Positions 1 to 9,711 of a stretch of 48,521 nucleotides of DNA are shown piece after piece. The stretch is taken from positions 1 to 48,521 of the forward strand of contig NZTV01000087.1 of the NCBI GenBank assembly GCA_002703245.1. The letters are read 5' to 3'. Under the pieces are notes generated by a model. It had not been told where the DNA came from and searched no databases. It saw only the letters and a program-made list of their open reading frames with translations. The DNA comes from Microbacterium sp. (lineage in GTDB: Bacteria > Actinomycetota > Actinomycetes > Actinomycetales > Microbacteriaceae). Numbering within the stretch: position 1 is the stretch's first letter; every line of letters starts with the position of its first letter. The translations under genes and the position numbers were made by a program.

Positions 1-23
1 ATGGCGCATTCAGCGTGTGCAAT

Positions 24-29
24 TAGCAT
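24..29 (+). promoter_or_regulatory. Putative -10 element of the fhaA-pknB operon
   Basis: TAGCAT lies 32 nt upstream of the fhaA GTG and would give a short leader that contains the GAGGAG ribosome binding site at 52-57. The -35 region is not convincing and the window starts right there, so this is only a suggestion. Confidence 0.35.
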
Positions 30-61
30 GTACCGAACCGTCTGCCTGCCTGAGGAGCCCC

Positions 62-796
62 GTGGGACTACTGGACAGCTTCGAGAAGGGTCTCGAACGC
101 GCTGTGAACAGCGCGTTCGCGAAGACCTTCCGCAGCGGAATTCAGCCTGTCGAGATCGCGTCGGCGCTGCGCTCCGAACTCGACAAGAACGCCGCCGTCG
201 TCAGCCGCGACCGCATCCTCGCCCCCAACTCCTTCACCGTGCGGCTCTCCCCCGCCGATGAAGAGAAGATGGCGGCGGTCGGTCCGGCCCTCCTCGACGA
301 GCTCGACGCGCTGGTCAACACGCACGCGCGCGCGCAGGGCTACAGCTTCGCCGGAGCGGTGACGATCGATCTGCGTCGCGACGAGTCGGTCTCGACCGGC
401 ACCCTCCGGGTGGACTCCGAGACGGCCCGAGGACAAGTCTCCTGGCGGGCGGTGGTCGACGTCGAAGGCAAACGTCACCCGCTCATCGCCTCCCGCACCG
501 TGATCGGTCGCGGTAGCGACGCCGACATCACGATCTCCGACAGCGGTACCAGCCGCAAGCACGTCGAGATCCTGTGGGACGGCGAACGGGCCATGGTGCG
601 CGATCTGGGCTCGACCAACGGCACCAAGCTCAACGGCGTGAAGATCAGCGAGGCGGCACTCGCGCCGGATTCGACGATCACCATCGGCCGCACCGATATC
701 GTGTTCCGTGTCGTCGCACACGCGGCACCGTCACGCTCGCCGCGTCCCGTCGGCGACGCGACGCGGGTATTCGACCAGCGTGAGGGACTGTCGTGA
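62..796 (+). CDS. fhaA: FHA domain protein FhaA (DUF3662 + FHA)
   Basis: A 244-aa soluble protein. Residues about 1-115 match the DUF3662 N-terminal domain typical of FhaA (early LDSFEKGLE segment). Residues about 140-217 form an FHA phosphothreonine-binding domain with the GRGSDADI turn, SRKH and LGSTNG motifs. In mycobacteria FhaA binds phosphorylated MurJ and other substrates of PknB, tuning peptidoglycan synthesis at poles and septum. I chose GTG at 62 because GAGGAG (52-57) sits 4 nt upstream and family members begin at this point; an ATG at 17 would add 15 residues without homology. It is the first gene of the rodA-pbpA-kinase operon and overlaps fhaB by 4 nt (GTGA). Confidence 0.93.
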   Translation: MGLLDSFEKGLERAVNSAFAKTFRSGIQPVEIASALRSELDKNAAVVSRDRILAPNSFTVRLSPADEEKMAAVGPALLDELDALVNTHARAQGYSFAGAVTIDLRRDESVSTGTLRVDSETARGQVSWRAVVDVEGKRHPLIASRTVIGRGSDADITISDSGTSRKHVEILWDGERAMVRDLGSTNGTKLNGVKISEAALAPDSTITIGRTDIVFRVVAHAAPSRSPRPVGDATRVFDQREGLS

Positions 797-1323
797 GCGA
801 ACTGACCCTGCTGCTCCTGCGCATCGGCTTCCTCGTGCTGATGTGGTTCTTCGTCTTCGCGGTCGTGTACTCACTGCGCGCCGACCTCTTCGGGGTCAAG
901 GTGCGCAAGATGCCGGAACCGGCAGCGGCCGGCGCGCAGACGAAGGCGCCGACCTCGTCGGCGGAGGCCCCCACGGCCGCGGTGGCCCGCTCGACCGCCC
1001 CCGCGAAATCCGGGGGAATGGCCACTCGCGACGCGGTGACCCGCATCGTCATCACCAGTGGACCGAAAGCCGGTCTGGAAGTCCCCCTGGGCGATGACAC
1101 CGTCACGATCGGACGCTCCAGCGAATCGGGCCTCGTGATCCGCGACGACTACACCTCCAGCCACCACGCCCGACTCGTGCAGCGCGGGGATCAGTGGATG
1201 ATCCAGGACCTGGACTCCACCAACGGCACCTGGCACGACGGTACGCGCGTCAGCGCGCCCGTTCCGATCAAGGTGGGCGCCCCGATCAAGGTCGGCGCGA
1301 CGACCTTCGAGCTGCGGAAGTAA
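793..1323 (+). CDS. fhaB: FHA domain membrane protein FhaB/FipA
   Basis: A 176-aa protein with one N-terminal membrane segment (residues about 4-26), a short Ala/Pro-rich linker (about 45-75) and a C-terminal cytoplasmic FHA domain (about 77-172; IGRSSESG, SSHHARL and LDSTNGT motifs). FhaB (FipA in mycobacteria) is a phosphothreonine reader that links the PknA/PknB kinases to the divisome, including FtsQ/FtsZ contacts. The GTG start overlaps the fhaA stop (GTGA), so translation is probably coupled. Length and architecture are normal for the family. Confidence 0.93.
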   Translation: MSELTLLLLRIGFLVLMWFFVFAVVYSLRADLFGVKVRKMPEPAAAGAQTKAPTSSAEAPTAAVARSTAPAKSGGMATRDAVTRIVITSGPKAGLEVPLGDDTVTIGRSSESGLVIRDDYTSSHHARLVQRGDQWMIQDLDSTNGTWHDGTRVSAPVPIKVGAPIKVGATTFELRK

Positions 1324-1341
1324 GCGTCGAGGACGACACGG

Positions 1342-2583
1342 ATGGTCTTCCAGGGCTCGAGCGCGGCGATCTCCCATACGGGGAAGGTCCGCTCCAACAA
1401 CCAGGATTCCGGCTATGCCGGGTCCAACCTCTTCGTGGTCGCCGACGGCATGGGCGGCCACGCCGGCGGTGACGTCGCCTCGGCGCTGGTCATCCACCGC
1501 CTCGAGCACCTCGACGACGATCCCTTCGCCTCACCCACCGTCGCCGAGCGGGCGCTGCGCGACGCCATCGCCGACAGCGCCACCGAGCTGATCGACACCG
1601 TCGGTCGCCGCCCCGAGCTGGCGGGCATGGGGACCACCGTCAGCGCGCTGCTGATGGTCGACGACCTCGCCGTGATCGCCCACATCGGCGATTCGCGCAT
1701 CTACCTCTACCGGGACGGATCCCTCACCCAGATCACCACGGACCACACGTTCGTGCAGCGGCTGGTGGATTCCGGCCGCATCACCCCCGAGGAGGCGCGG
1801 TATCACCCGCGACGCTCCGTGCTCATGCGCGTGCTGGGCGACATGGACCCCGATCCCGAGCTCGACACCTTCATCATGCCCACACAGCCCGGCGACCGGT
1901 GGCTGTTGTGCTCCGACGGGCTGTCGGGGGTCGTCGACGACGCGCACACCCAGAAGGCCCTCGCCGCAGGCAACGCCCCGGGTCGCACCGCCGACACCCT
2001 CCTCAAGCAGGCCCTCGACGGCGGCGCCCCGGACAACGTCACGATCGTGCTGGTCGACGTCGGGGGCGCCCACCCGGTCTTCACCGGCACCGCCACCATC
2101 GTCGGATCGGCCTCGCACCCGGCCGGCGTCGAAGTCCCGGCCGCGCGTCCCGGGCGCGCGAGCTGGCTTCACCCGAACCGCCAGGCCGCCAACGAGCCCA
2201 CGCACTTCGAACCCGACGCCGACTTCCTCGAGGAACTCATCGAAGAAGACCGACGCCGCGCCCGCCGGCGCCGCGTGGGATGGATCGTCGGGCTGGTGCT
2301 GGTCCTGGGGATGCTCGCCACCGCCGGCGTCATGGCCTACCAGTGGACGCAGACCCGCTACTTCATCGGCGCCGACGAGGACACGGTGGTCATCTACCAG
2401 GGCATCCAGCAGGACATCGGTCCGATCTCGCTGTCGACACCCTACGAAGACACCGGCATCGCCCTCGACGACCTGCCCTCGTTCACCCGCAGCACCGTCG
2501 AACGCACGATCTCGGCCGACTCCCTCGAAGCGGCCGAAGTGATCGTGGACCGGCTGCGCGACACCGCGGAGGCGTACGGATGA
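1342..2583 (+). CDS. pstP: PP2C-family Ser/Thr phosphatase PstP
   Basis: A 413-aa membrane phosphatase that reverses PknA/PknB phosphorylation of division and cell-wall proteins. The PPM/PP2C catalytic domain covers residues about 5-240, with the metal-binding residues in NQD (20-22), DGMGGH (35-40), SDG (191-193) and DN (231-232). A juxtamembrane stretch with an arginine-rich end (305-311) precedes one membrane helix (about 312-334), followed by a short extracellular tail of about 75 residues. GAGGA 9 nt before ATG 1342 supports the start. The stop overlaps the rodA start by 4 nt (ATGA). It is the only phosphatase in the operon opposite two kinases, as is usual in actinobacteria. Confidence 0.95.
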   Translation: MVFQGSSAAISHTGKVRSNNQDSGYAGSNLFVVADGMGGHAGGDVASALVIHRLEHLDDDPFASPTVAERALRDAIADSATELIDTVGRRPELAGMGTTVSALLMVDDLAVIAHIGDSRIYLYRDGSLTQITTDHTFVQRLVDSGRITPEEARYHPRRSVLMRVLGDMDPDPELDTFIMPTQPGDRWLLCSDGLSGVVDDAHTQKALAAGNAPGRTADTLLKQALDGGAPDNVTIVLVDVGGAHPVFTGTATIVGSASHPAGVEVPAARPGRASWLHPNRQAANEPTHFEPDADFLEELIEEDRRRARRRRVGWIVGLVLVLGMLATAGVMAYQWTQTRYFIGADEDTVVIYQGIQQDIGPISLSTPYEDTGIALDDLPSFTRSTVERTISADSLEAAEVIVDRLRDTAEAYG

Positions 2584-3971
2584 GCGCGCCCGTCGACATG
2601 ACCGACCAGGTGTCCACCGACACCGCTGTCGTGCGCGCGCTGCGCAAGATCCGCGTTCCGCAGACCCGTCGCAACCGCGAACTCGCCCTCATCCTGTTCG
2701 CGACCCTCATCAACGGTTCGGCGGTCGCCCTGGTGCAGCTCGGTGCGCTGGGGGCGATCGATTGGTCGTTCCTCATCTACACGGCGGCGATCGCGGTCCT
2801 GGTGCTCGCGTTGCACGTGGTGCTGCGGTTCGTCGCACAGTCGGCCGATCCGTTCGTGGTGCCGATCGCGACACTGCTGACCGGCCTCGGCCTCGCCGAG
2901 ATCTACCGGATCGACATCGCCAAGGGCGCCGAGGGGTGGGATGCGTTCTCCACCCGACAATTGGCGTGGGCGGCGATCGCCCTGGCCGGCGCCATCGCAC
3001 TCGTGCTGATCCTGCGCAACTACCGTGTGCTGTTCCGCTACACGTACGTTTCGGGCTTCGTCGGCCTGCTCCTGCTCATGCTGCCCTTCATCCCGGGCCT
3101 GGGAACCGACGCCAACGCCGATGTCTGGGTCTCACTCGGGTTCGTCTCGTTCCAGCCGGGTGAGTTGGCGAAGATCGCCCTGGCGATCTTCTTCGCCGGC
3201 TACCTCGTCCGCACCCGCGAATCCCTCACCTCCACCGGAACCCGCTTCCTGGGTCTGACGTGGCCGCGCGCACGCGAGCTCGGACCGGTGCTGGTCGTGT
3301 GGGGGGTCTCGCTCGGGATCATCGTGATGCAGCGCGACCTCGGCACCGGCATCCTCATCTTCGGCATGTTCATCGCGATGCTCTACGTCGCCACCGGCAA
3401 GACCAGTTGGGCCCTCATCGGGGTCACCCTGGCCGCGCTCGGGGCCTTCCTCGCCTCGCGCGTGCTCCCGTACGTCGGGGAGCGGTTCACGAACTGGCTC
3501 GATGCGTTCAACCCCGACACGATCAACGGCCCGAGCTATCAGCTCGTGCAAGGGATCTTCGGCCTCGCCCAGGGTGGTCTGATCGGCACCGGCCTCGGTC
3601 AGGGCCGACCCGAGCTGACACCGGTCGCCGAGAGCGACTACATCCTGCCGAGCCTGGGCGAAGAGCTCGGCCTGGTCGGGGTGTTCGCGATCCTGTGCCT
3701 GTACATGGTCTTCATCAGCCGTGGCATCCGCATCGGGCTCGCCGGACAGGACGACTTCGGCAAGCTGCTCGCGACGGGCCTGGCCTTCACGATCGGCCTG
3801 CAGGTGTTCATCATGGTCGGCGGCGTCACCCGCGTGATCCCGCTGACGGGTCTGACGACGCCGTTCCTGGCCGCGGGTGGTTCGTCCCTCGTGGCGAACT
3901 GGCTGATCGTCGCACTCCTGCTGCGCATCTCCGATGCGGTGCGGAACAAGCCCCGGGTGGTGATCGGATGA
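2580..3971 (+). CDS. rodA: SEDS peptidoglycan glycosyltransferase RodA/FtsW
   Basis: A 463-aa polytopic membrane protein of the SEDS family, which polymerises lipid II into glycan strands with a class B PBP partner. After a cytoplasmic N-terminus (about 40 residues) there are roughly ten hydrophobic segments; the long extracellular loop precedes a conserved RPELTPVAESDYILP region and a late GGSS motif. I place the start at ATG 2580, overlapping the pstP stop (ATGA), rather than at further-upstream in-frame codons that lie inside pstP. Its stop overlaps pbpA (ATGA), consistent with RodA-PbpA acting as a pair. In Actinobacteria this locus is the elongation or sporulation-type SEDS gene, distinct from ftsW in the dcw cluster. 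Confidence 0.95.
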   Translation: MSAPVDMTDQVSTDTAVVRALRKIRVPQTRRNRELALILFATLINGSAVALVQLGALGAIDWSFLIYTAAIAVLVLALHVVLRFVAQSADPFVVPIATLLTGLGLAEIYRIDIAKGAEGWDAFSTRQLAWAAIALAGAIALVLILRNYRVLFRYTYVSGFVGLLLLMLPFIPGLGTDANADVWVSLGFVSFQPGELAKIALAIFFAGYLVRTRESLTSTGTRFLGLTWPRARELGPVLVVWGVSLGIIVMQRDLGTGILIFGMFIAMLYVATGKTSWALIGVTLAALGAFLASRVLPYVGERFTNWLDAFNPDTINGPSYQLVQGIFGLAQGGLIGTGLGQGRPELTPVAESDYILPSLGEELGLVGVFAILCLYMVFISRGIRIGLAGQDDFGKLLATGLAFTIGLQVFIMVGGVTRVIPLTGLTTPFLAAGGSSLVANWLIVALLLRISDAVRNKPRVVIG

Positions 3972-5425
3972 CCCGCGAACTGCGCCGTCTGAGCATCGTG
4001 TTGCTGGCGATGTTCCTCGCCCTGTTCACGTCGGTGAGCTACATCCAGGTGATCCACGCCGACGCCCTCGCCGAGAATCCCGCCAATACACGGGCTCTGT
4101 ACGATTCGTACGAGGTCCAGCGCGGATCGATCATCGCCAGCGGCGCCGCGATCGCCTCCTCGGTCCCCTCCGACGACGTCTACAGCTGGCAGCGTGTCTA
4201 TCAGAACGGGGAACTCTGGGCTCCGGTGACCGGCTACATCAACCCGGCACTCGGCTCGGCGACCGGTATCGAGCAGGCGATGAACGCCGAGCTGAGCGGC
4301 ACCGGGAGCACACAGTTCCTGTCGCGGATCGAGCGGATCATCACCGGCCAGCCCGCGGCGGGTTCGAACGTCGTGTTGTCGCTGGATGCGACGGTGCAAC
4401 AGGCCGCGTACGACGCGCTGGGCGACCTGACCGGGGCGGTGATCGCGATCGAGCCCGACACCGGACGCATCCTCGCGATGGTCACCAGCCCCGACTACGA
4501 CCCCAACGCGCTCGCCTCGCACGACACCGCCGACGTGATCGACGTCTACAGCCAGCTCGAGGCCGACCCCACCAAGCCGCTGTCGAACCGCGCGATCGCC
4601 GGTGACTTGAACCCCCCGGGCTCGACCTTCAAGCTCGTGACGGTCTCGGCCGCCCTGGCCACGGGCGAGTGGACGCCCGACTCCGAACTGCCCAACCCGG
4701 GGACCTACACGCTCCCCGGGTCCTCGAGCGTCATCCGCAACGCCACCGGCGGCACGTGCGGGTCCGGCGACACCGTCACCATCGCCGATGCGTTGCGGCT
4801 GAGCTGCAACATCCCGTTCGCGGAGCTGGCGGTCGAACTGGGCGATCAGACGATCCTCGAAGAGGCCGAGAAGTACGGCTTCAACATGTCTTTCGAGACG
4901 CCGCTGGTTTCGACCGCGTCGAGCTACCCCCGCGGCCTGGACGACGCGCAGACCGCTCTCACCGGCTTCGGGCAGGGGCAGGTGACGGCCACGCCGTTGC
5001 AGATGGCGATGGTCTCGGCCGGGATCGCCAACGACGGCATCGTGATGAACCCGCGGATGGTCGACCGGGTGATCGGGCCCGACCTGTCGGTGCAGCAGAG
5101 CTTCGAGGACACCGAGTTCGGACGGGCCCTCGAGGCGGATCTCGCCGCCGAGCTGGTGGCCATGATGGTCGACAACGTCGAAAACGGCGTGGCGAGCGGT
5201 GCAAGAATAGACGGAGTGGATGTGGCCGGTAAGACCGGCACCGCAGAGAACGGGACGGATGACCCGTATACGCTCTGGTTCACAGGATTCGCCCCCGCCG
5301 AAGATCCCGAGGTCGCAGTAGCGGTCGTGGTGGAAGACGGTGGCGGACAAGGGCAATCCGGGAGTGGCGACACGATCGCCGCGCCCATCGCGAAGAAGGT
5401 CATGGAGGCGGTGCTAGGACAATGA
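3968..5425 (+). CDS. pbpA: Class B penicillin-binding protein PbpA (transpeptidase)
   Basis: A 485-aa protein anchored by an N-terminal membrane helix (residues about 7-28). The non-catalytic dimerisation part includes QRGSI (51-55). The penicillin-binding transpeptidase domain carries the three active-site motifs: STFK (219-222, nucleophile Ser219), SCN (279-281) and KTGTA (422-426). It cross-links peptidoglycan strands outside the membrane and is the cognate partner of the upstream SEDS protein. ATG 3968 overlaps the rodA stop (ATGA); the stop overlaps the next kinase gene (ATGA). Length matches mycobacterial PbpA (about 490 aa). Confidence 0.95.
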   Translation: MTRELRRLSIVLLAMFLALFTSVSYIQVIHADALAENPANTRALYDSYEVQRGSIIASGAAIASSVPSDDVYSWQRVYQNGELWAPVTGYINPALGSATGIEQAMNAELSGTGSTQFLSRIERIITGQPAAGSNVVLSLDATVQQAAYDALGDLTGAVIAIEPDTGRILAMVTSPDYDPNALASHDTADVIDVYSQLEADPTKPLSNRAIAGDLNPPGSTFKLVTVSAALATGEWTPDSELPNPGTYTLPGSSSVIRNATGGTCGSGDTVTIADALRLSCNIPFAELAVELGDQTILEEAEKYGFNMSFETPLVSTASSYPRGLDDAQTALTGFGQGQVTATPLQMAMVSAGIANDGIVMNPRMVDRVIGPDLSVQQSFEDTEFGRALEADLAAELVAMMVDNVENGVASGARIDGVDVAGKTGTAENGTDDPYTLWFTGFAPAEDPEVAVAVVVEDGGGQGQSGSGDTIAAPIAKKVMEAVLGQ

Positions 5426-7140
5426 GACCGACGCAGGGTGCGACCTTCGGTGGGCGCTATGAACTGGATTCGCGTATCGCGGTCGGCGGTATGGGCGAAG
5501 TGTGGGAGGCCACCGACCACGTCATCGGACGTACCGTCGCGATCAAGATCCTCAAGGACGAGTACATGGGGGACCCCGGGTTCCTCGAGCGGTTCCGCGC
5601 CGAAGCGCGCCACGCCGCCCTCGTCAACCACGAGGGCATCGCGAGCGTGTTCGACTACGGCGAGGAAAACGGCAGCGCCTTCCTCGTCATGGAGCTCGTC
5701 CCCGGCGAAGCCCTGTCGACCATCCTCGAGCGCGACACGTCGCTGTCGACCGACAAGACCCTCGACATCGTCGCGCAGACCTCGGCCGCGCTGCAGGCGG
5801 CGCACGCCGCCGGTCTGGTGCACCGTGACATCAAGCCGGGCAACCTGCTGATCACCCCGGACGGCCGGGTCAAGATCACCGACTTCGGCATCGCCCGCAT
5901 CGCCGACCAGGTGCCGTTGACGGCGACCGGTCAGGTGATGGGGACGGTGCAGTACCTGTCCCCGGAGCAGGCGTCGGGCCATCCCGCATCGCCCGCCACC
6001 GACATCTACTCGCTGGGCATCGTGGCGTACGAATCGCTCGCCGGGAAGCGCCCGTTCACGGGTGAGTCGCAGGTGGCCATCGCCATGGCCCAGATCAACG
6101 AGCAGGCGCCGCCGCTGCCGGCGACGGTCGCGCAGCCCGTGCAGAACTTCGTCACGGCCATGATCGCCAAAAAGCCCGAGGAGCGGCCCGGCTCTGCCGC
6201 GACGGTCGCCCGTGCCGCCACCGCGCTTCGTCGCGGCGATCTGGCGGCCGCGGCCGCCGCGGTTCCGGCGATCGCCGCCGGTGAGGTCGGCGACGACGTG
6301 ACACAGCTGCTGACCGCCGGGGGCGCGACCGCCGCCGCCACCCAGCTGCTTCCGCCCGACACCGCCGCCGCTCCCCTCGCCGACGGCGAAGAAGAGGGCA
6401 AGAAGAAGCGCAGCCCGTGGACGTGGCCGCTGATCGCGCTGATCATCCTCCTGGCCCTCGTCCTCGGCGGCACTTTGTGGGCGCTGTTCGGGAACCCGCA
6501 GCCGGAGCCGACGCCGACCGACAGCACGTCCTCGGCGACCCCGACACCGACCCCCACGACGCCGACGCCGACGCCCACCGAGGAGCGCGTCGACGTGAGT
6601 TCGCTCGGCCTGACGGGTCAGACCTGCGACGCCGCCCGCGGCATCCTGGAGCAGAACGACCTGGTGGCGGACTGCCAGACCGGCAACTCCGCCGGCACCG
6701 CGGAACAGGTCGGTGTGATCTACGAGGTCAACCCCACCGGTCGCGTCGAGACGGGCACGACCATCACGCTCACCGCATACGGCGAGCAGGTCGCCATGCC
6801 CACGCCCACGACGCCGTCGCTGGACACCCAGACGGTCGCCCCCGGCGGCACCCTCACCGTCACGTGGGAGGGTTACAGCTGCCCGGCCGGCGAGGGGTCA
6901 CCGAGCGCGTACAACTTCTCGGCGACCAACGGCACATTCTCCAACGGGGAGTCGACCTCGGCGTTCGGACAGAGCGAGCGGAACGCCCAGATCACCGTGC
7001 CCAACAACGCCAGCGGTACCGTCATCGTGACCTACACCGTCACGTGCAGCGGTGGCGAGGCCGGCCAGCGCCAGTCGCCCCAGTCCGGTGAGGCCACGGC
7101 GGCCATCCAGCCCGCCCCGACCACCTCGCCGACGCCGTAA
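5422..7140 (+). CDS. pknA: Receptor Ser/Thr protein kinase, PknA-like, with one PASTA-like and one Ig-like ectodomain
   Basis: A 572-aa Hanks-type kinase with all key motifs visible: Gly-rich loop at 20-26, Lys42 in [14 protein letters not shown] (134-141), DFG (154-156) and a PEQ motif at 181-183. A 60-residue Ala-rich juxtamembrane region leads to one membrane helix (about 335-356), then a Thr/Pro-rich linker (362-387). The ectodomain has one PASTA-like unit (about 390-455) with cysteines at 402 and 418, then a beta-rich, probably Ig-like domain (about 460-555) with two cysteine residues, and a Pro/Thr tail. Mycobacterial PknA has no such ectodomain, so orthology is by position. It overlaps pbpA (ATGA) and likely senses a wall or extracellular ligand. 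Confidence 0.9.
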   Translation: MRPTQGATFGGRYELDSRIAVGGMGEVWEATDHVIGRTVAIKILKDEYMGDPGFLERFRAEARHAALVNHEGIASVFDYGEENGSAFLVMELVPGEALSTILERDTSLSTDKTLDIVAQTSAALQAAHAAGLVHRDIKPGNLLITPDGRVKITDFGIARIADQVPLTATGQVMGTVQYLSPEQASGHPASPATDIYSLGIVAYESLAGKRPFTGESQVAIAMAQINEQAPPLPATVAQPVQNFVTAMIAKKPEERPGSAATVARAATALRRGDLAAAAAAVPAIAAGEVGDDVTQLLTAGGATAAATQLLPPDTAAAPLADGEEEGKKKRSPWTWPLIALIILLALVLGGTLWALFGNPQPEPTPTDSTSSATPTPTPTTPTPTPTEERVDVSSLGLTGQTCDAARGILEQNDLVADCQTGNSAGTAEQVGVIYEVNPTGRVETGTTITLTAYGEQVAMPTPTTPSLDTQTVAPGGTLTVTWEGYSCPAGEGSPSAYNFSATNGTFSNGESTSAFGQSERNAQITVPNNASGTVIVTYTVTCSGGEAGQRQSPQSGEATAAIQPAPTTSPTP

Positions 7141-7178
7141 GGCCGTCCGCGCGAATGATTCCCGGGACCGAGGTCGAC

Positions 7179-7184
7179 TAGGCT
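7179..7184 (+). promoter_or_regulatory. Putative internal -10 element before pknB
   Basis: TAGGCT in the 70-bp gap between the two kinase genes would start a transcript near 7191, giving a leader of about 20 nt that includes the GGGGGAG ribosome binding site at 7199-7205. This is the only junction in the operon without overlap, which fits a second promoter for pknB. No good -35 is seen. Confidence 0.4.
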
Positions 7185-7210
7185 GAGGACGCCACACCGG
7201 GGGAGTGAAC

Positions 7211-8908
7211 GTGACTGCTGAACCACGCGTGCTTTCAGGACGCTACCGCGTCGACGAGATCATCGGCCGTGGGGGTATGGCCACCGTCTACCGGGGATAC
7301 GACCTGACCCTCGGGCGCGACGTCGCGATCAAGATCCTCGATCGCGAGCTCGCCGACGACAACTCGTTCCGCACCCGGTTCCGTCTCGAGGCGCAGGCCG
7401 CCTCGCGGATGTCCCACCCGGCGATCGTGCGCGTCTACGACGCCGGCGAAGACACCGAGCGGAACCCGGACGGCTCCACCCGGGCGGTTCCGTTCATCGT
7501 GATGGAGCTGGTCAAGGGACGCCTGCTGAAGGATGTCATCGCCGAGGGCCCCGTCCCCGTGGAGGACACCGTCCGCTACGTCGACGGCATCCTCGAAGCC
7601 CTCGAGTATTCGCACCGTGCGGGTGTCGTGCACCGCGACATCAAGCCGGGCAACGTGATGATCACCGACGCCGGTCAGATCAAGGTGATGGACTTCGGGA
7701 TCGCGCGCGCGGTGTCGGACTCCTCGTCGACGGTCGCCGAGACCACGCAGATCCTCGGGACGGCGGCGTACTTCTCCCCCGAGCAGGCCAAGGGCGATCC
7801 GGTCGACGCGCGTGCCGACCTGTACTCCGCCGGCGTGGTGCTCTATGAGATGCTCTCGGGCAAGCAGCCCTTCCGCGGGGAGACCCCGGTGGCGATCGCC
7901 TACCAGCACGTCAGCGAGACGCCGGTCGCGCCCAGTGAGATCAACGAGACCGTTCCCCGATCGCTCGACGCGATCGCGTTGCGCGCGCTGGCGAAGGATC
8001 CGTACCAGCGCTACCAGGACGCCGCGAGCTTCCGCGAGGCGCTGGATGCCACCATCGACGGCAAGGCGCCGTCCAAGCGCCAGGTCGGCGCACTCACGAG
8101 CGAGCTGTACGGGCCCAACCCGCGCCAGGCCGCGGAGACGGCCCGGTCGCTGCGCCAGTTGAGCACCGACACCACCATGAAGCGCACCCAGCCAGGCCCG
8201 CCGATCGCGTGGATCTGGGCGGGTGTGGCCATCGTGGCGGTGCTGCTGATCTCGGTGTTGTTCTGGGCGCTGTCGGTCCGGCCGACGACGGATGCACCGT
8301 CCACGGCCCGCGTCGTGCCCGATGTGACCGGCATGACCTTCGAGCGCGCCGAAGAGACGCTGGCCGCTCTCGATCTCGTCGCGGCAGAGAAGTCACAGTC
8401 CAGTGCCGACGTGGCCGAAGGCAACGTCATCCGCACCGATCCTGTAGCGGAGACCTCGGTGAACCCCGGGCAGGAGATCGACGTGTTCGTCTCGACCGGT
8501 CAGGAGCTCGCCGAAGTGCCTGTGCTCGAGGGACTCGGTCAGGATGCGGCGACGCAGGCGCTCGAAGGCGCCGGCCTGGCCCTGGGCACGATCAACCGGA
8601 CCAACGACCCGGACCTGTCCGAGGGGATCGTCATCTCGGCCGATCAGAGCGCCGGGGCGGAGGTGCCCGTCGGCACGACGGTGAACCTCACCGTCGCGAG
8701 CGGGCGCGTGGTGATCAACGACGTCACCGGCTACACCGTGGAGGCCGCGACCCGTGAGCTGGAAGCGGTCGGTCTGTCGGTGCTGACCCAGGAGGATCAG
8801 TCGTGCCCGGCGTCCGCGCCTCCGGTGGTGCAGTCGCAGTCGCTGGCACCGGGTGAGGTGCCGGTGCACTCGGAGATCACGCTGACGTTCTGTTCCGGCA
8901 CGGCCTGA
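7211..8908 (+). CDS. pknB: Receptor Ser/Thr protein kinase PknB with three PASTA domains
   Basis: A 565-aa kinase. The catalytic domain (about 9-270) has [22 protein letters not shown] and DFG motifs. A single membrane helix lies near 330-352. The ectodomain contains three consecutive PASTA repeats (about 365-565) that in homologues bind muropeptides or lipid II, coupling wall-precursor status to phosphorylation of MviN/MurJ, FhaA and CwlM. I prefer GTG 7211: the GGGGGAG ribosome site at 7199-7205 is 5 nt upstream, whereas the in-frame GTG at 7205 would lie inside it. Mycobacterial PknB has four PASTA units, so three is slightly short. It ends the operon and converges on the trpG-like gene 12 bp away. 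Confidence 0.94.
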   Translation: MTAEPRVLSGRYRVDEIIGRGGMATVYRGYDLTLGRDVAIKILDRELADDNSFRTRFRLEAQAASRMSHPAIVRVYDAGEDTERNPDGSTRAVPFIVMELVKGRLLKDVIAEGPVPVEDTVRYVDGILEALEYSHRAGVVHRDIKPGNVMITDAGQIKVMDFGIARAVSDSSSTVAETTQILGTAAYFSPEQAKGDPVDARADLYSAGVVLYEMLSGKQPFRGETPVAIAYQHVSETPVAPSEINETVPRSLDAIALRALAKDPYQRYQDAASFREALDATIDGKAPSKRQVGALTSELYGPNPRQAAETARSLRQLSTDTTMKRTQPGPPIAWIWAGVAIVAVLLISVLFWALSVRPTTDAPSTARVVPDVTGMTFERAEETLAALDLVAAEKSQSSADVAEGNVIRTDPVAETSVNPGQEIDVFVSTGQELAEVPVLEGLGQDAATQALEGAGLALGTINRTNDPDLSEGIVISADQSAGAEVPVGTTVNLTVASGRVVINDVTGYTVEAATRELEAVGLSVLTQEDQSCPASAPPVVQSQSLAPGEVPVHSEITLTFCSGTA

Positions 8909-8920
8909 CCCGCCCGGGGA

Positions 8921-9559
8921 TCAGGGGCGCCGGCCTCGGCTGCGCGCCACCGCGCCGTCGACGCCGACGGTGCCGAGCCAGTTCGCCAGGAGCCGGTACC
9001 CCCCCTCGGTGAGCACGCTCTCGGGGTGGAACTGCACACCCTCGATCGGCAGGCGGCGGTGACGGATTCCCATGACCGTGCCCTCGACGGTCTCGCTTGT
9101 GACCACCAGATCCCCGGGCAGTGTCTCGGGGACGACCGCGAGCGAGTGGTATCGCGCCGCGGTGAACGGCGCGGGAAGCCCGTCGTAGAGCGTGGTGGCG
9201 TCGGCGGTGCGTCGCACCGGGGAGGTCATCCCGTGCATCAGTTCCGGCGCGTGGTCCACGCGCGCGCCGAACGCTTCGGCGATCACCTGGTGACCGAGGC
9301 ACACGCCCAGCACGGGATGGCCCGTCATCGCCGCGGTCCGGACGACGTCGATCGATGCGCCGGCGCGTGACGGCGTTCCCGGGCCGGGCGAGATGAGGGT
9401 GGCGGTGGCGCCGTCCAGGAGGGGCCGGATGCGCGGTGGGTCCAGCTCATCGGCCTCGACGACGTGGGTGTCGGTTCCGAGCTCGTGCAGGTATCCGACG
9501 AGGGTGTGGACGAAGCTGTCGTGGTTGTCGACCACGAGGATCCGTCCGACCGGCGTCAC
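8921..9559 (-). CDS. Class I glutamine amidotransferase (anthranilate/aminodeoxychorismate synthase component II, TrpG/PabA-like)
   Basis: A 212-aa amidotransferase that releases ammonia from glutamine for anthranilate or 4-amino-4-deoxychorismate synthesis. The N-terminus VVDNHDSF, the oxyanion motif ISPGPGTPSRAG, the nucleophile motif GVCLGHQ and the C-terminal FHPES give a complete triad region. The start is GTG 9559, overlapping the stop of the upstream 51-aa gene by 4 nt (GTGA); longer in-frame extensions run through that gene and the sortase gene. The partner synthase subunit is not in the window, so trpG versus pabA cannot be decided; the equivalent gene near pknB in mycobacteria is called trpG. 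Confidence 0.9.
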   Translation of the reverse strand: MTPVGRILVVDNHDSFVHTLVGYLHELGTDTHVVEADELDPPRIRPLLDGATATLISPGPGTPSRAGASIDVVRTAAMTGHPVLGVCLGHQVIAEAFGARVDHAPELMHGMTSPVRRTADATTLYDGLPAPFTAARYHSLAVVPETLPGDLVVTSETVEGTVMGIRHRRLPIEGVQFHPESVLTEGGYRLLANWLGTVGVDGAVARSRGRRP

Positions 9560-9711
9560 TCGACGGTGACTTCCTGCGGATTCACGTACTCGCTGATCCA
9601 CGGGAAGGCGTAGAAAAAGAGCCCGTACAGCACGGCGGCCACGAGCAGGAGCACCAGGAACAGGCGCACCCACCACGGTCCGGGCAGGGCTCGCCACAGT
9701 GCAGCGTACAT
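9556..9711 (-). CDS. 51-aa single-pass membrane peptide in the sortase operon
   Basis: A small gene whose ATG (9711) overlaps the sortase stop by 4 nt (ATGA) and whose stop overlaps the trpG-like start by 4 nt (GTGA); both junctions strongly support real translation. The protein has a short basic/aromatic N-terminus (residues 1-16, WWVR), one hydrophobic helix (about 17-37) and an acidic C-terminal tail (SEYVNPQEVTVE). I do not recognise a named family. Its fixed place between a class E sortase and an amidotransferase suggests a sortase accessory or membrane-assembly role, which is inference. Confidence 0.82.
   Translation of the reverse strand: MYAALWRALPGPWWVRLFLVLLLVAAVLYGLFFYAFPWISEYVNPQEVTVE

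Noticed and set aside
3638..5356. Long minus-strand open frame of 572 codons opposite pbpA
   Set aside because: Low-complexity, Arg/Gly/His-rich translation typical of high-GC antisense frames; pbpA on the plus strand has full motifs.
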